From contig QQUL01000103.1 in NCBI GenBank assembly GCA_008501565.1, positions 1-13,148 on the forward strand: a stretch of DNA of 13,148 nt, given 5' to 3'. The DNA is from Armatimonadota bacterium (GTDB lineage: Bacteria > Actinomycetota > Acidimicrobiia > Spongiisociales > UBA5794). Below are positions 6,789-13,148 of this stretch, in pieces (position 1 is the first letter of the stretch; each line of letters begins with the position of its first letter). The position numbers and the translations under genes are program-made. Under the pieces are notes generated by a model. It was not told the DNA's origin. It saw only the letters and a list, made by a program, of their open reading frames with translations, and searched no databases.

Positions 6789-8608
6789 TGGCTGAATCTA
6801 TCGTGCCCGAATCAATCCAGAAATCACGACCCGCTTCGGACGTTGATTGGTCACGCGTTGCTCGCCAAGGAGCGCTCGGCGGTCTGACGATGGTGTTCAT
6901 CGCTGCAGCCGGGATGGTCACCGTGCTTGATAAGCGGATGATCGTTGATCCTTGGCTGAGTCTCGGGCTCATTATTCTCCTGTGGGTTCCGGTATTTTTC
7001 GGCTTCATGGCTGCACGTGAACCGACGCCCGATGGCGGCGAGGCACCAGTGAAAGGGGAACGTGATCTTCTGGCTGGCATGGTTACCGGTGCGCTTGCTG
7101 GTCTGTACTTCTCTTTCCTCATTGTTCTTATCGACCGTTTCGACATTTCGGACTGGCTCTCCAACCTGCTCCCGAAGCTCGTCGACATCCTGACGTTTGG
7201 CCGAGGAATCGGGACGGCAGCGGCAATCTGGATCATTGGCAGCGCCCTGCTCGGTCTCATCGGTGGTGCGCTCCAGGTCGTGTCGCCACGAGTTCGGCGC
7301 ATGGTGACTTGGGCCGTTGTCGGGACGATCGTCGTGGCAATGTTGGAATTGATCGTCACCAATCTCTTTCAGGGACTCCACATCGAGTGGGTAGCGGACT
7401 TGCTGTATGCGCCGAGAGGTGGGCTCACGACACAGGCAGCGTTCGTCCTCGCGGTGGTATTCGGGATCTCCGGATTCCGATCGAGTGGGAAGTCACTTGA
7501 TCAACGTCGCCAAGAGCGGATGGCGCTCCCGAAGGAGGTCCTCGCTCGTCGCAACCTGATTGCCTGGATCGTGACCGTGATTGCCGTGATCTTCGTCCCG
7601 ATGTTCGTCGGGGGACTCACCAACGAGCTACTTGCGAACGTTGGCTTGTTCGTCCTGATGGGTCTCGGACTCAACATCGTCGTCGGCTACGCCGGCCTGC
7701 TCGACCTTGGCTACGTCGCCTTCTTTGCGGTCGGTGCCTATACAACAGCTGTGCTGACTTCGACGGAGTCACCGTATTGGATGCCGGAACTCACTTTGAA
7801 CTTCCTAAGACCGGAGGGTTGGATCGTCGTCGGGGCAGTGATTCTCGTGGGCTCGATAGCTGGGATCCTTGTTGGTACGCCGGTGATCAGGTTGCGTGGC
7901 GACTATCTGGCCATCGTGACGCTCGGATTTGGTGAGATCGTTCGCATCTTGTTCCTCTCCGACTGGCTGTCGCCGTACTTCGGTGGAGCACAGGGAATCA
8001 CGAACATTCCGTCGGCCGAGATTGGGCCGGTTGTGATCCCCGGAACCAACTCGCAAGCAATCTTCTATCTCCTCGCCGTGTTCAGTGGCATCGCCATCTA
8101 CGTCTCGTGGCGTCTGCAGCATTCGCGTCTCGGACGAGCCTGGTCGGCGCTTCGAGAGGACGAGGACGTTGCGGAAGCGATGGGCATCAACACGACCGCG
8201 ATCAAGCTGACCGCATTCGTCACGGGAGCGATTTTCGCATCGCTCGCTGGGATGATCTTTGCTGCGAAGGTCGGAGCGATCTTCCCGATTTCGTTCCGTC
8301 TTCTGATCTCGATCGTGATTCTGGTCGTTGTGATCGTCGGCGGCATGGGCTCCATCACCGGTGTGATTGTTGGAGCCGTGGTACTCATCGGTGTCCTTGG
8401 TGGTCCAACGCAGCCCGGTCTTCTCCAGGAGTTCGGCCAGTTCAAACTACTCATCTACGGAGCCCTTCTCGTGGTCATGATGTTGAAGCGACCTGAGGGT
8501 CTGTGGCCGTCGTTGCGAAGGCAGCGAGAACTGCACCACGACGAGTTGAGACAGGACGCGTGGCTCACCGGTGATCCCGGGCAGGACACCGCGGAGGTTG
8601 ACGCCTGA
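6788..8608 (+). CDS. livM: Branched-chain-amino-acid-type ABC transporter permease, LivM family, with long N-terminal membrane extension
   Basis: A 606-residue permease partner of LivH; family members are usually about 300-430 residues. The LivM core begins near residue 257, with the signature NVGLFVLMGLGLNIVVGYAGLLDLGYVAFFAVGAYTTAVL at about 284-323. It includes the RLRGDYLAIVTLGFGEIVRIL motif and the ATPase-contact loop SALREDEDVAEAMGINTTAIKLTAF, and ends LLVVMMLKRPEGLWPS. Residues 1-250 hold about six additional hydrophobic helices (roughly 27-48, 56-76, 95-116, 141-165, 171-193, 213-230) with no family I recognise. The start is supported by AGGAGG (6772-6777) 10 nt upstream and by the one-base TGATG overlap with livH, so the extension is not a misplaced start. 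The stop overlaps livG in the same way. Confidence 0.94.
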   Translation: MAESIVPESIQKSRPASDVDWSRVARQGALGGLTMVFIAAAGMVTVLDKRMIVDPWLSLGLIILLWVPVFFGFMAAREPTPDGGEAPVKGERDLLAGMVTGALAGLYFSFLIVLIDRFDISDWLSNLLPKLVDILTFGRGIGTAAAIWIIGSALLGLIGGALQVVSPRVRRMVTWAVVGTIVVAMLELIVTNLFQGLHIEWVADLLYAPRGGLTTQAAFVLAVVFGISGFRSSGKSLDQRRQERMALPKEVLARRNLIAWIVTVIAVIFVPMFVGGLTNELLANVGLFVLMGLGLNIVVGYAGLLDLGYVAFFAVGAYTTAVLTSTESPYWMPELTLNFLRPEGWIVVGAVILVGSIAGILVGTPVIRLRGDYLAIVTLGFGEIVRILFLSDWLSPYFGGAQGITNIPSAEIGPVVIPGTNSQAIFYLLAVFSGIAIYVSWRLQHSRLGRAWSALREDEDVAEAMGINTTAIKLTAFVTGAIFASLAGMIFAAKVGAIFPISFRLLISIVILVVVIVGGMGSITGVIVGAVVLIGVLGGPTQPGLLQEFGQFKLLIYGALLVVMMLKRPEGLWPSLRRQRELHHDELRQDAWLTGDPGQDTAEVDA

Positions 8609-9396
8609 TGTCGATGCTTGTTATCTCGGAGCTTCGCAAAGGATTCGGGGGAGTCCAGGCACTCGACGGTGTGAACTTCCACATCGACAAGGGTGAGATT
8701 GTCTCGGTGATCGGACCGAACGGTGCCGGAAAGACCTCGTTCTTCAACACGATCACCGGATATTTCCCGCCAGATTCTGGGCTGATAGCCTTCAATGGAC
8801 TAGATATCGGCGGTCACAGGCCACACGAGATCACAGAACTCGGGATTGCTCGCACCTTCCAGAATGTGCGGCTCTTTCCGAATATGACCGTGCTTGAGAA
8901 CGTCATGGTCGCCCAGAATTGCAGGACGACGACCGGTGTTTTCGGGTCGTTGCTCAACACTCCCGGCTTCCGTAGGGAGGAGGCCGAGATTGAGGAACGC
9001 GGCAAGGAGATCCTCTCCTTCTTCGGGCAACGTCTCAAGGGCTATCGCTGGGATCAACCAGCGTACGTCCTCTCCTATGCGAACCGGCGAAGGCTTGAGA
9101 TCGCTCGTGCGATGGCAACCCTGCCCGAACTCATTCTCCTCGATGAGCCCACGGCTGGCATGAATCCTCGCGAGACCGCAGAGATGACCCAGTTGATCAA
9201 CAGGCTCCGCGATGAGCGTGGTCTGACCGTCGTGGTGATTGAGCACGAGATGCGAGTCGTCCGCGATGTTTCGGATCGAGTCGTCGTCCTTGACCACGGT
9301 GTGAAGATCGCTGAAGGCGACTACGAAACGGTGTCCAATGATCCCGACGTCATCGAGGCATACCTCGGTCGCCCTGCGGAGGCTGGCAATGCCTGA
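8608..9396 (+). CDS. livG: ABC transporter ATP-binding protein, LivG family
   Basis: A 262-residue cytoplasmic ATPase of the Liv/HAAT class. Visible motifs are Walker A GPNGAGKT (36-43), Q-loop ARTFQNVRLF (Gln85), Walker B LILLDEP (175-181) followed by the LivG-type TAGMNP, and the H-loop histidine in IEHEM (213). The ABC signature is unusual: LSYANRRRLEIARA (155-168), where this family normally has a glycine and an acidic or Gln residue (L-x-Y-G-x-Q-R-R-L-E-I-A-R-A). The conserved glycine is Ala and the following Gln is Arg, which could weaken ATP turnover at one of the two nucleotide sites or be a lineage variant. GGAGG at 8593-8597 precedes the ATG by 10 nt. It probably forms a heterodimer with the LivF encoded next. 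Confidence 0.95.
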   Translation: MSMLVISELRKGFGGVQALDGVNFHIDKGEIVSVIGPNGAGKTSFFNTITGYFPPDSGLIAFNGLDIGGHRPHEITELGIARTFQNVRLFPNMTVLENVMVAQNCRTTTGVFGSLLNTPGFRREEAEIEERGKEILSFFGQRLKGYRWDQPAYVLSYANRRRLEIARAMATLPELILLDEPTAGMNPRETAEMTQLINRLRDERGLTVVVIEHEMRVVRDVSDRVVVLDHGVKIAEGDYETVSNDPDVIEAYLGRPAEAGNA

Positions 9397-10123
9397 TCCC
9401 TCTCCGATCCTCGAATTCAGGTCGGTCAATATCCACTACGGACCGGTCCATGTTCTCAAGGATGTGGATATCGAGATCTTCCCGGGGGAGATGGTGTGTC
9501 TGTTGGGTGGCAACGCATCCGGGAAGACGACAACACTCAAAACGATTCTCGGCATGGTGGAACCGTCAAGCGGAGACGTGGTCATCGACGGCACCGTGAT
9601 GACGGGTTCTACGACGGCGGAGATCGTGTCCATGGGCGTGACGATGGTGCCGGAGAACCGTCGCCTGTTCAAACGGATGACCGTGTACGAAAACCTCGAG
9701 ATCGGTGCCTACCTGCGCCAGGACCGTGAGAATCTTGAGGCAGACTTGGAGTCGATCTACGAGATGTTCCCCCGGGTCAAGGAGCGGTTGAGCCAGAAGG
9801 CCGGAACCCTCTCCGGTGGCGAACAGCAGATGGTTGCGGTTGGTCGGGCTTTGATGGCGAAACCGAAGGTGCTGCTGATGGATGAACCATCTATGGGTCT
9901 CGCTCCCGTACTCGTCCAGCAGAACTTTGACATCATCAAACAGATCAACGATGTCGGCGTTACGGTCTTCGTGGTTGAGCAGAATGCCAACATGGCGCTG
10001 TCGATCGCCGATCGGGGCTATGTGCTTCAGACCGGTCGCATCGTTCTCGAGGGCACCGCAGAAGCCCTTCTGGCCAATGAGGATCTCCGGAAGGCCTACC
10101 TTGGTGACGCAGACTCCGCCTGA
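9389..10123 (+). CDS. livF: ABC transporter ATP-binding protein, LivF family
   Basis: A 244-residue ATPase partner of LivG. Motifs are Walker A GGNASGKT (40-47; the usual GRNGAGKT altered at three positions but still fitting G-x4-G-K-T), the LivF-type VPENRRLFKRMTV (about 87-99) in place of a Q-loop, signature LSGGEQQMVAVGRAL (141-155), Walker B VLLMDEP (161-167) with SMGLAP, and VEQNAN at the H-loop position, which is normal for LivF. I place the start at 9389: GGAGG (9378-9382) lies 6 nt upstream and homology to LivF begins immediately (ILEFRSVNIHYG). An in-frame ATG at 9338 would add 17 residues read entirely inside livG. The gene overlaps livG by 8 nt. Confidence 0.95.
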   Translation: MPDPSPILEFRSVNIHYGPVHVLKDVDIEIFPGEMVCLLGGNASGKTTTLKTILGMVEPSSGDVVIDGTVMTGSTTAEIVSMGVTMVPENRRLFKRMTVYENLEIGAYLRQDRENLEADLESIYEMFPRVKERLSQKAGTLSGGEQQMVAVGRALMAKPKVLLMDEPSMGLAPVLVQQNFDIIKQINDVGVTVFVVEQNANMALSIADRGYVLQTGRIVLEGTAEALLANEDLRKAYLGDADSA

Positions 10124-10134
10124 GGAGGTCACCC

Positions 10135-11379
10135 ATGAGTACTGAGTCAGTCGATGTAGCGATCGTCGGTGGCGGAATCATTGGGATGTCGATCGCGTAC
10201 CAAATCGCACGACGCTCCAACCTGTCGGTTGCCGTATTCGAGAAGGGCGTCGGACTCGGAGAGGGTTCCACGGGCGGATCGTCGGCCATCACCCGCCAGC
10301 GGTATACGACAATAGAGAATGTTCGAATCGCGCGTGACGGGAATGTGATCTGGCGTAATTGGTCCGAGTATGTCGGAAACGATCATCCCAACGGTTCGTT
10401 CCATGACATCGGCGTACTGTGGATGGTCGATGACAATCCCGACGTCGTCGCATACGACCAGCAGCGGATGTCGGCCGAGGGGATCGACGTCGTCGACATC
10501 GGGGCAGACGATGTGGTTGATCTGTTTCCTGCAATCTCGACATGCATGGTTCCCTTCGATCTCACCGGTGAGGTGGAGCATGTGTGTTCACCAGGGGATC
10601 GCTTCCTCCTCGAACGCGACACGGGCTTCTTCGATGCGACCGGGGCATTGCTCGACGTATCGATCGCAGCATCGAAACGCGGTGTGGACGTCCGGCTCAA
10701 CACGGCGGTTGTCGATGTGACAACCGACGGGAATCGTGCCACCGGGGTCGTATTGGGCGACGGTTCAACAATCAGTGCCGGCCTCGTCGTCAACGCCGCC
10801 GGTCCGTGGTGCAATCAGATCAATGCGATGGTCGGGCTCGAGATACCGTGGGACCTCGTTCCGACCCGGATCCAAGTCATCTACCGGGCTCTCCCCGAGG
10901 AGGTTGCTCGTCCGATACCGGTGATCTGTGATTCGGCAGGCGGCATCTACTTTCGTCCCGAGGCAGGTGGAGGCCAGATCATTCTCGGCTCGATCCTTGA
11001 GGAAGACGAAATGGAAGCCGTCGATGATCCTGATGACTACGCAAAGGTGGCCAATCGGTCATTCATCGACCTCAAGATCCATGCACTTCATCATCGGATC
11101 CCTTCCCTCCCGTACAAGGGGATACCCGGTGGGATGGCAAGCCTGTACACCGTCAACCGGCAGGATGTCCTGCCCATCATCGGCCCGACATCGATCGATG
11201 GCTTTGCGGTCGTCAACGGGTTCTCGGGTCACGGGTTCAAGGAATCCCAGGTCGTGGCATCCATGATGGCACAGTGGATCACCGGTGAGCGTGCGTCCTT
11301 CGACACCGACATCCCGATGGACTTCTTCTCCATCGACAGGACCCCCGTCGAAATCGCCGAGCACAATGTTTTGGCCTAG
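10135..11379 (+). CDS. FAD-dependent oxidoreductase, DAO family (sarcosine-oxidase-beta-like amine/amino acid oxidase or dehydrogenase)
   Basis: A 414-residue flavoenzyme. The N-terminal Rossmann motif VAIVGGGIIGMSIAYQIA (8-25; GGGIIG at 12-17) and EKG at about 36-38 bind FAD. GEGSTGGSSAITRQRYTTIENVRIA (about 43-67) resembles the FAD-loop of sarcosine oxidase beta and related N-methyl amino acid oxidoreductases. The second half carries NAAGPWCNQI and the C-terminal FAD-contact motif FSGHGFKESQVVASMMAQWI. The family oxidises C-N bonds of glycine derivatives, proline and related amines. GAGGAGG lies 6 nt before the ATG, and the start is 11 nt after livF, so it belongs to the transporter operon and probably acts on the imported compound. 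No alpha, gamma or delta sarcosine oxidase subunits are nearby, so it may work alone. The exact substrate is unknown. Confidence 0.9.
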   Translation: MSTESVDVAIVGGGIIGMSIAYQIARRSNLSVAVFEKGVGLGEGSTGGSSAITRQRYTTIENVRIARDGNVIWRNWSEYVGNDHPNGSFHDIGVLWMVDDNPDVVAYDQQRMSAEGIDVVDIGADDVVDLFPAISTCMVPFDLTGEVEHVCSPGDRFLLERDTGFFDATGALLDVSIAASKRGVDVRLNTAVVDVTTDGNRATGVVLGDGSTISAGLVVNAAGPWCNQINAMVGLEIPWDLVPTRIQVIYRALPEEVARPIPVICDSAGGIYFRPEAGGGQIILGSILEEDEMEAVDDPDDYAKVANRSFIDLKIHALHHRIPSLPYKGIPGGMASLYTVNRQDVLPIIGPTSIDGFAVVNGFSGHGFKESQVVASMMAQWITGERASFDTDIPMDFFSIDRTPVEIAEHNVLA

Positions 11380-11390
11380 CGGCTCCTCGC

Positions 11391-11461
11391 GTCCCCCGTT
11401 TACGGGGGACGACCGATGAGCGATGCGAAGAGGTAGGGGGTGGTGTGAGCCTGCGAGCCCC
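11391..11461 (+). repeat. Left copy of an inverted GC-rich palindromic element flanking the DUF559 gene
   Basis: The element opens with the hairpin GTCCCCCG-TTTA-CGGGGGAC (11391-11410), then a variable segment, GGGGGTG, and ends in GAGCCTGCGAGCCC. The same order of blocks appears in reverse complement at 11918-11984. The hairpin starts 12 nt after the oxidoreductase stop and may also act as its terminator, although no T run follows. Confidence 0.75.
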
Positions 11462-11483
11462 GTCTTCCAGGGCTGCTGCGGAA

Positions 11484-11858
11484 TCACAACTCGCGATTGA
11501 GCGGGTCCCGGATCGAGGTGGGGTCGTCGAGAGTTCGCATGATGAGATCGATCGTTTCATCGAGCGCCTCTAGGACTTCAGAGTCGTCGATGCGCAGGAC
11601 GAACCATCCTCGTCGGTGAAACCAGTCATCTCGCTGAGCATCCGCTGCGGGATCATCGTGGGAAGCGTCGTCGATCTCGATGATGAGGTGCTTCGATCGA
11701 CAGGAGAAGTCGACGATGAATGGGCCGATTACGTCCTGCCTCCGGAATCGGACACCGAGACCACTGCGGCGGAGTTCGCTCCAGATTCTCACTTCGGCAA
11801 GGCCAGGATCGGAACGGTTGGTACGTGCGAACTGGATTAGTCGGTCTCGTTTGGACAT
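11484..11858 (-). CDS. Stand-alone DUF559 endonuclease-domain protein (Vsr / restriction-endonuclease-like fold)
   Basis: A 124-residue protein filling almost exactly one DUF559 domain. It shows the family order: LAEVRIWSELRRSGLGVRFRRQDVIGPFIVDFSCRSKHLIIEIDDASHDDPAADAQRDDWFHRRGWFVLRIDDSEVLEALDETIDLI. The likely metal-binding and catalytic set is Glu in LAE, Asp in IVDF and Glu in IIEID, by analogy with Vsr-type nucleases. The usual E-x-D-G-x-x-H stretch reads E-I-D-D-A-S-H, with Gly replaced by Asp, which may matter for activity. No Shine-Dalgarno precedes the ATG; a weak TTGAAA-17-TACTGA pair at 11865-11893 would give a nearly leaderless transcript. The gene sits between two inverted copies of a hairpin-bearing element, unlike a typical operon gene. 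Its function in cells is not established for this family. Confidence 0.85.
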   Translation of the reverse strand: MSKRDRLIQFARTNRSDPGLAEVRIWSELRRSGLGVRFRRQDVIGPFIVDFSCRSKHLIIEIDDASHDDPAADAQRDDWFHRRGWFVLRIDDSEVLEALDETIDLIMRTLDDPTSIRDPLNREL

Positions 11859-11883
11859 GTGACATCAGTACCGTGCCACGATC

Positions 11884-11897
11884 CACCTTTCAAGGTG
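11884..11897. repeat. Short palindrome CACCTT-TC-AAGGTG upstream of the DUF559 gene
   Basis: Six-base perfect arms around a two-base centre, 26 nt upstream of the DUF559 start. It overlaps the candidate -35 box of that gene. A second small palindrome, CTGGA-TT-TCCAG, follows at 11899-11910. It could be an operator or part of the inner edge of the repeat element. Confidence 0.35.
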
Positions 11898-11917
11898 TCT
11901 GGATTTCCAGCCACTCC

Positions 11918-11984
11918 GGGCTCGCAGGGCTCGCGGCACCCCCTGCCCCTCCTTCGTCGGAGCTGTCCCCCGTGAACGGGGGAC
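11918..11984 (-). repeat. Right copy of the inverted GC-rich palindromic element
   Basis: Read on the minus strand from 11984 it opens with GTCCCCCG-TTCA-CGGGGGAC, identical to the left copy in 19 of 20 bases. A small second hairpin follows (CTCC-GACGAA-GGAG), then GGGGGTG, and it closes with GAGCCCTGCGAGCCC. The hairpin starts 11 nt beyond the stop of the cyclodeaminase-family gene, mirroring the left copy. Both copies are preceded by CGC and point outward-in. Confidence 0.75.
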
Positions 11985-11995
11985 GCGCGTTTGCG

Positions 11996-12859
11996 CTACA
12001 CGACCAGTCCGACGCTGAGGCGTTCTGCATTTGCCAGGGCCGTGCGGGCGGCGGCGACGTCTTGGCTGGCGATACCGACGCTCTTGAAGAGCGTGATGGC
12101 GTGCGATCGATCCCATGGATGGTCGATGAGTTCACCGATCTCGATGTGAGGCTCAACACCCGCCTGGAGGAGGTCCCCAGCCTCGGCCGCGGCTGCCGCC
12201 ATGTCATCAACGACGCGGTACGCGCGTTGAACGACGGTCGCCGGAATCTCGACCATCTCGGGGGAGAAGGCACCGATCGCATTGATGTGCACCATCTCGC
12301 GCACGGCTGACGCGCCAAAGATCGGCTCCCTGGACGGTGTCGCCGTTGTGATGATGTCCGCGGATTCGACTGCCGCATCGGCGTTGGTGGCGACTTGTCC
12401 ACCTACTTGATCCGCAAGGCGTGCAGCTTTGTCCCGGGACCGACTCCAAATCAGCACGTGCTCCACCGGCCGTACCGTCCGCACTGCCTCGATCTGGTCA
12501 CGAGCCATGGCACCGGCACCAAGCATCGCGAGACAGGAGGCACTCGGGTCGGCGAGAAGTTGGGTCGCAAATCCAGCACCTGCTGCAGTCCGTATTGCGG
12601 TGAGCGTTGGCCCATCGACGATCCCGATGGGAGTCCCATCACCATCGAATACCGCAACCACGCCCGCAGGATTCCCGGGGACGGTGCTGACCACTTTGAT
12701 TCCCGAAATCGGCCCAACGCGACCCGGCATGAAGAACGATGCACCGATCAACTGCCGCTGCGGATTCTCACGATCGGGACCAAAGGCATCCGCCATTGCT
12801 TCGATTGCATCTGCCATCGGCAGACATCGACGGGTCTCGTCAGCATTCAGGATCCTCAT
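11996..12859 (-). CDS. Ornithine cyclodeaminase / mu-crystallin family protein
   Basis: A 287-residue NAD(P)-binding enzyme of the family that includes ornithine cyclodeaminase, alanine dehydrogenase (archaeal type), ketimine reductases and mu-crystallin. It shows ISGIKVVSTVPGN (conserved Lys55), VDGPTLTAIRTAAGAGFATQLLA with the family R-T-A pair, and the Rossmann motif MLGAGAMARDQIEAV (112-126). Next come SADIITTATPSREPIF and HINAIGAFSPEMVEI, ending with VVDDMAAAAAEAGDL. It is about 25-40 residues shorter than typical members. The residue usually Asp in the P-D-M-x-E motif is Glu here, so true ornithine cyclodeamination is not assured; reduction or oxidation of an imine/amino acid is equally likely. 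Its ATG overlaps the stop of the upstream hydratase gene (ATGA), so the two are translationally coupled. Confidence 0.9.
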   Translation of the reverse strand: MRILNADETRRCLPMADAIEAMADAFGPDRENPQRQLIGASFFMPGRVGPISGIKVVSTVPGNPAGVVAVFDGDGTPIGIVDGPTLTAIRTAAGAGFATQLLADPSASCLAMLGAGAMARDQIEAVRTVRPVEHVLIWSRSRDKAARLADQVGGQVATNADAAVESADIITTATPSREPIFGASAVREMVHINAIGAFSPEMVEIPATVVQRAYRVVDDMAAAAAEAGDLLQAGVEPHIEIGELIDHPWDRSHAITLFKSVGIASQDVAAARTALANAERLSVGLVV

Positions 12860-13148
12860 GTGGTTGTCTGGAATCGTGAGAGATAAGCGTTGCGTGCCTC
12901 GGTTGATTCAACGTCGTCAAGGGCTGTGATGAGTCCCATCGCATCGTCGCGCGAGTAGTCGCCCCGAAGAACTTCAGCGACGTGGCGTTTCGTCGTCACT
13001 GTCGGGAGCCTGGGACGTTCGGCGATGTGCACGGCCAGCTCTTTCGCTATCTCCATTGCACGACCAGGCTCCGTGACCGCGTAGAGGAACCCAGCTGCTT
13101 TGCCTTCCTGTGCGGTGAACGGACGACAGGTCAAAACGACCTCCTTCG
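12856..13148 (-). CDS. Enoyl-CoA hydratase/isomerase family protein, C-terminal part (runs off right edge)
   Basis: The last 96 or so residues of a crotonase-fold protein; the frame stays open to the window edge. The visible start KEVVLTCRPFTAQEGKAAGFLYAVTEPGRAMEIAKELAVHIAERP matches the family's L-T-G-R-x-F-x-A-x-E-A-x-x-x-G-L-V-x-x-V segment, with Cys in place of the usual Gly in T-G-R. The oxyanion-hole and catalytic Glu region is outside the window. A TTG at 13134 preceded by GGAGG could mimic a start but lies in the middle of the conserved fold, so the gene is treated as truncated only by the window. It overlaps the cyclodeaminase-family gene by 4 nt, suggesting one operon for amino acid or acyl-CoA breakdown. 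Confidence 0.85.
   Translation of the reverse strand, partial: KEVVLTCRPFTAQEGKAAGFLYAVTEPGRAMEIAKELAVHIAERPRLPTVTTKRHVAEVLRGDYSRDDAMGLITALDDVESTEARNAYLSRFQTTT

Noticed and set aside
9338..9388. Upstream ATG for livF
   Set aside because: It is read through livG coding sequence, with homology and a good ribosome site only from 9389.
11720..12310. Plus-strand open frame of 196 codons across the DUF559/cyclodeaminase junction
   Set aside because: It crosses the repeat element and lies antisense to two recognisable genes; its translation resembles no family.
10135..12859. Opine catabolism locus (opine oxidase plus ornithine cyclodeaminase)
   Set aside because: Only one DAO-type subunit is present, the cyclodeaminase-family gene is on the opposite strand and has altered motif residues, and the transporter is of a different class.
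12856..13134. Independent small protein starting at a TTG with GGAGG upstream
   Set aside because: The frame is open to the window edge and residues before the TTG (KEVV) match the interior of the enoyl-CoA hydratase fold.
1..13148. CRISPR array, tRNA, rRNA, insertion sequence transposase or integrase
   Set aside because: No spaced direct repeats, clover-leaf genes or transposase/integrase motifs were seen on either strand.

Overview
The window looks like a chromosomal segment of a moderately high-GC actinobacterium. The extracellular binding protein has an acidic, Thr-rich linker (GGDDDTASATTTTE), and the TetR and DUF559 proteins have an actinobacterial flavour. Together these suggest class Acidimicrobiia (Ilumatobacter-like), but this placement is inference and no rRNA or tRNA is present to test it. 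Genes are tightly packed; no gap without a gene exceeds about 150 bases.

Left block (1-2619): a partial medium-chain (MDR) quinone reductase/alcohol dehydrogenase gene runs leftward off the edge. It is divergent from a TetR-family repressor gene. Between them are two overlapping, face-to-face promoters. Each carries one copy of the palindrome CGTACTTWGTACG inside its -35/-10 spacer, which makes a compact autoregulated switch. An MFS-type membrane protein gene follows tetR. It is bracketed by two different heptanucleotide tandem repeats and preceded by an 11-bp perfect hairpin.

Middle block (2614-11379): the ribosome-associated GTPase gene hflX lies on the minus strand, tail-to-tail with the MFS gene so that the coding ends overlap. 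Divergent from it is a complete branched-chain-amino-acid-type (HAAT/Liv) ABC operon: substrate-binding protein, a 15-bp hairpin, livH, livM, livG, livF, then a FAD-dependent DAO-family amine/amino-acid oxidoreductase. The downstream genes overlap by 1 nt (TGATG), 1 nt and 8 nt, or are spaced 11 nt apart, so they are probably one transcription unit. Because the oxidoreductase is the last gene, the imported substrate may be a secondary amine or N-substituted amino acid rather than Leu/Ile/Val. LivM has an unusually long N-terminal membrane extension, LivH has an extra C-terminal membrane segment, the binding protein lacks a lipobox cysteine, and LivG has a deviant signature motif.

Right block (11380-13148): a lone DUF559 (Vsr/restriction-endonuclease-like) gene on the minus strand sits between two inverted copies of a roughly 70-bp GC-rich element headed by the hairpin GTCCCCCG-loop-CGGGGGAC. 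The two hairpins start 10-12 bp beyond the stop codons of the flanking genes. This is the best candidate here for an under-described system: a small endonuclease with paired palindromic repeats, laid out like a REP/RAYT unit. To its right, an ornithine cyclodeaminase/mu-crystallin-family gene is translationally coupled (ATGA overlap) to the 3' part of an enoyl-CoA hydratase-family gene that runs off the right edge.
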